In this document: positions 6,639 to 7,667 of the stretch, one piece after another
Layout: each line of letters starts with the position of its first letter
Numbering within the stretch: the stretch's first letter is position 1
Origin: Chloroflexi bacterium RBG_16_72_14
GTDB taxonomy: Bacteria; Chloroflexota; Limnocylindria; Limnocylindrales; CSP1-4
Reading direction: 5' to 3'
Length of the DNA stretch: 7,667 nucleotides
NCBI GenBank assembly: GCA_001797035.1
Contig: MGOE01000116.1
Coordinates: 13,580 to 21,246, forward strand
Program-made: the position numbers and the translations under genes
The notes under the pieces: generated by a model
What the model was told of the DNA's origin: nothing
The model's database searches: none
Seen by the model: the letters and a program-made list of their open reading frames with translations, nothing else

Positions 6639-6677
6639 CGCAACGCTGACGGATCGCCGTCTCGCCCGCGTCACGGA

Positions 6678-6698
6678 GCCGGCCGCCGGCGGGCCGGC
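6678..6698. terminator. GC-rich hairpin downstream of vapC
   Basis: GCCGGCC and GGCCGGC form a 7-bp stem with a 7-base loop, 22 bases past the PIN-toxin stop on the minus strand. No T-run follows. It is a plausible weak terminator between vapBC and the S8-MBL unit; if it is inefficient, vapBC transcription could run into the protease gene. Confidence 0.45.
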
Positions 6699-6719
6699 AA
6701 TCGCAGCGCCGACGTTGGC

Positions 6720-7157
6720 TTACGGGATGCGCTCGAGCTCCACGCCGAGCGCCTCGTAGACCGGCCGCGCCCGTGCGTCCCCGGACAGGAGCGGTCGTCG
6801 ATGCTGGCGCGCGGCTGCGCCGACAAGCGCGTCGTAGACAGCCCCACCCGAGATCCCCAGCCCGGTGAGCTCCCCGGCGAGGCCGGCCGACTCCGCCTCG
6901 CCCAGAAACCCGGAGTCCGGGAAGTTGCGGGCCAGCAGGCGGGTGACGTCAGCCGGCGAGCGACGAAGCCCGGCCGGCAGCCGCGTCAGAACGGAGTACG
7001 TCTCGAACCAGGCGTGTCCGGAGAGGCCCAGTCGGCGGCCACGGACGGCATCGAGCGTCGCCAGGTGCGACTCGTGATCCTCGACGACGAGCGCGATCGC
7101 CGCGCTGGTGTCGAGCAGGACGACCTGGTGCCGATCAGCGTCCGTGGCGGTCGGCAT
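6720..7157 (-). CDS. vapC: PIN-domain ribonuclease toxin, VapC family
   Basis: The 145-residue protein has the VapC/PIN layout and normal length. The four acidic residues that bind Mg2+ are in place: Asp16 in LLDTSAAIAL, Glu52 in FETYSVL, Asp109 in GGAVYDALV, and Asp127 in SGDARA. The tail PVYEALGVELE is the usual last strand region. VapC toxins cleave specific RNAs, most often tRNA or rRNA loops, and are inhibited by VapB. The ATG at 7157 lies inside the antitoxin gene, giving a 23-base overlap in a different frame, which implies coupled translation and fits the usual antitoxin-first order. The ten residues before the first strand are polar and could be an overlong start, but no better ATG or GTG is nearby. 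All active-site residues are intact, so it is expected to be active. The RNA target cannot be read from the sequence. Confidence 0.93.
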   Translation of the reverse strand: MPTATDADRHQVVLLDTSAAIALVVEDHESHLATLDAVRGRRLGLSGHAWFETYSVLTRLPAGLRRSPADVTRLLARNFPDSGFLGEAESAGLAGELTGLGISGGAVYDALVGAAARQHRRPLLSGDARARPVYEALGVELERIP

Positions 7158-7377
7158 CGATCAGCTCGCGCACTGCTGCGGCGTCGATGGCCGCGCCGGT
7201 TGCCGGAATGAACAGCAGGCCTCCGTCCTCGCGGAGCTCGCTCCCGGTAACGGGCTCGATGCGCACGGCGGCGCCGTCGAGCTCGAGCTCCACCTCGCCA
7301 CCGCCTGCCAGTCCAATCCGATCCCGGAGAGCGCGGGGAATGACCAGGCGCCCGGCCTTATCGATGGTAGTCCTCAT
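7135..7377 (-). CDS. vapB: AbrB/MazE-fold antitoxin, VapB family
   Basis: The 80-residue protein opens with TTIDKAGRLVIPRALRDRIGL, the swapped-hairpin AbrB/SpoVT DNA-binding signature, followed by the strands EVELELDG and VRIEPV. The C-terminal half (about 45-80), ending in a short helix AAVRELIDADR, should wrap the PIN toxin. VapB blocks VapC and, with it, represses its own promoter. Two in-frame ATGs compete, at 7386 and 7377. I choose 7377 because a TAGTAT box on the minus strand (7390-7385) ends seven bases before it, giving a leaderless mRNA, and because the conserved fold begins immediately after it; the ATG at 7386 would overlap the -10 box. It overlaps vapC by 23 bases. Confidence 0.9.
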   Translation of the reverse strand: MRTTIDKAGRLVIPRALRDRIGLAGGGEVELELDGAAVRIEPVTGSELREDGGLLFIPATGAAIDAAAVRELIDADRHGR

Positions 7378-7384
7378 GGCAGGC

Positions 7385-7404
7385 ATACTACCATGCGATT
7401 GGTA
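7385..7404 (-). promoter_or_regulatory. vapBC promoter -10 (TAGTAT) with overlapping inverted repeat operator
   Basis: On the minus strand TAGTAT covers 7390-7385, seven bases from ATG 7377, so initiation would coincide with the start codon. On the plus strand TACCA (7389-7393) and TGGTA (7400-7404), separated by six bases, form an inverted repeat overlapping the -10 and spacer. That is where a VapB/VapBC dimer would repress. No good -35 is seen. The arms are only 5 bp, so this is suggestive. Confidence 0.45.
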
Positions 7405-7424
7405 AGCTCAGCGCGGGCCGCTGA

Positions 7425-7442
7425 TGTCAAAGATCCTTGACA
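7425..7442. promoter_or_regulatory. Operator copy 1: TGTCAA-AGATCC-TTGACA
   Basis: Perfect 6-bp arms surround a 6-base centre containing the GATC palindrome. The right arm TTGACA is also the -35 hexamer of the promoter for the rightmost gene, so a protein bound here would block RNA polymerase. The centre lies 46 bases from that of copy 2. Confidence 0.75.
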
Positions 7443-7465
7443 GCATGTTGGCTATCTTGTACATT
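7437..7465 (+). promoter_or_regulatory. Sigma-70-type promoter for the rightmost gene (TTGACA-17-TACATT)
   Basis: The -35 is a perfect TTGACA at 7437-7442. The -10 TACATT is at 7460-7465 after a 17-base spacer, and the start would fall near 7472. The local drop in GC supports it. The start site lies inside operator copy 2 and the -35 inside copy 1, so the promoter is expected to be tightly repressed when both are occupied. Confidence 0.75.
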
Positions 7466-7466
7466 G

Positions 7467-7492
7467 CCCATGTCAACGATCTTTGACATGGG
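7467..7492. promoter_or_regulatory. Operator copy 2: long palindrome with CCCATGTCAA / TTGACATGGG arms
   Basis: Ten-base perfect arms flank the centre CGATCT, whose inner GATC is itself palindromic, leaving one mismatched pair in 26 bases. The TGTCAA-N6-TTGACA core is the same as in copy 1. It covers the predicted transcription start and the first bases of the GGGAG ribosome site (7490-7494), so it could act on DNA or as an mRNA hairpin hiding the ribosome site. Confidence 0.75.
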
Positions 7493-7500
7493 AGCTGTCG

Positions 7501-7667
7501 ATGGCATTCCTGGAGAAGAGCAACTGGGTCGTGCTCGTCGTCGGGGTGCCGACGCTTCTCATCTATGCGGCCTTGGTCGTGCCGCAGGTGCTCGGCAAGC
7601 CGATCGCCGAGGTCTCATGGGTCCTGCCGATGATCTTCGCCATCGTCGGCTTCATCGTGGCAAACGT
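7501..7667 (+). CDS. Small integral membrane protein, 3' end beyond window
   Basis: Fifty-five codons are visible. GGGAG lies six bases before the ATG, and the promoter above points to it. After a short MAFLEKSNW start, residues ~9-29 (VVLVVGVPTLLIYAALVVPQV) form one membrane helix, a polar loop LGKPIAEVS follows, and a second helix begins at ~40 and runs off the window. The EKS-W start resembles a group of small four-helix membrane proteins that are often encoded next to a compact HTH regulator; that recollection is not firm enough to name a family. If it holds, the regulator that binds the two palindromes may be the next gene to the right. No enzymatic motif is visible in the fragment. Confidence 0.7.
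   Translation, partial: MAFLEKSNWVVLVVGVPTLLIYAALVVPQVLGKPIAEVSWVLPMIFAIVGFIVAN

Noticed and set aside
6596..6643. Longer S8 start at TTG 6643
   Set aside because: Adds 16 Arg/Gly-rich residues without a ribosome site; the ATG at 6595 is the more natural start.
5720..6649. Open frame on the plus strand opposite the S8 N-terminal half
   Set aside because: Arg/Pro-rich shadow with no motif or ribosome site.
7378..7386. VapB start at ATG 7386
   Set aside because: It overlaps the -10 box and would need a transcript starting inside the promoter.
1..7667. CRISPR arrays, tRNA or rRNA genes, insertion sequences
   Set aside because: No regularly spaced repeats, no cloverleaf-like or rRNA-like segment, no transposase motif or terminal inverted repeats were seen.

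Overview
The window looks like an accessory stretch of a high-GC bacterial chromosome. From about position 800 onward the sequence is very GC-rich with strong third-position G/C bias, while the first ~770 bases are visibly lower in GC (first 60-base line 58% by hand count, against 77% for the line starting at 2461). Two or more genes appear to start leaderless, with a TAnnnT -10 box seven bases before the ATG. That fits Chloroflexota- or Actinobacteria-like lineages, but the sequence alone does not settle the phylum.

Layout, left to right. (1) 1-765, plus strand: the 3' end of a probable Panacea-domain (DUF4065, SocA-like) antitoxin gene, then a PemK/MazF-like toxin starting at a TTG. (2) 766-908: a short palindrome and a candidate promoter. 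(3) 909-3417, plus strand: a patatin-like phospholipase, then a fusion of an N-terminal DUF4062 domain with a complete C-terminal HAD phosphatase. (4) 3418-3544: a convergent intergenic gap with a perfect 11-bp hairpin that can serve both strands. (5) 6595-3545, minus strand: a tightly coupled pair made of a subtilisin-family (S8) protease without a signal peptide and a ComEC/Rec2-like metallo-beta-lactamase-fold hydrolase, three bases apart. (6) 7377-6720, minus strand: a vapBC-type toxin-antitoxin pair (AbrB-fold antitoxin, PIN-domain toxin) with its own -10 box and a small inverted repeat. (7) 7405-7500: a divergent regulatory region with a consensus-like promoter and two copies of a TGTCAA-N6-TTGACA palindrome, driving (8) a membrane protein gene cut off by the right edge.

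How the parts may work together. Two toxin-antitoxin pairs flank two convergent gene pairs whose domains (patatin, DUF4062, intracellular S8 protease, MBL hydrolase) all recur in bacterial conflict and defence systems. The S8-MBL pair resembles the protease-plus-MBL partnership known from AVAST type I defence loci, but no STAND NTPase is visible here. The patatin and DUF4062-HAD genes may form a second module. No immune function is demonstrated: these are inferences from domain content and arrangement. The clearest physical signals are the DUF4062-HAD fusion, the S8/MBL coupling and the paired operator at 7425-7492.
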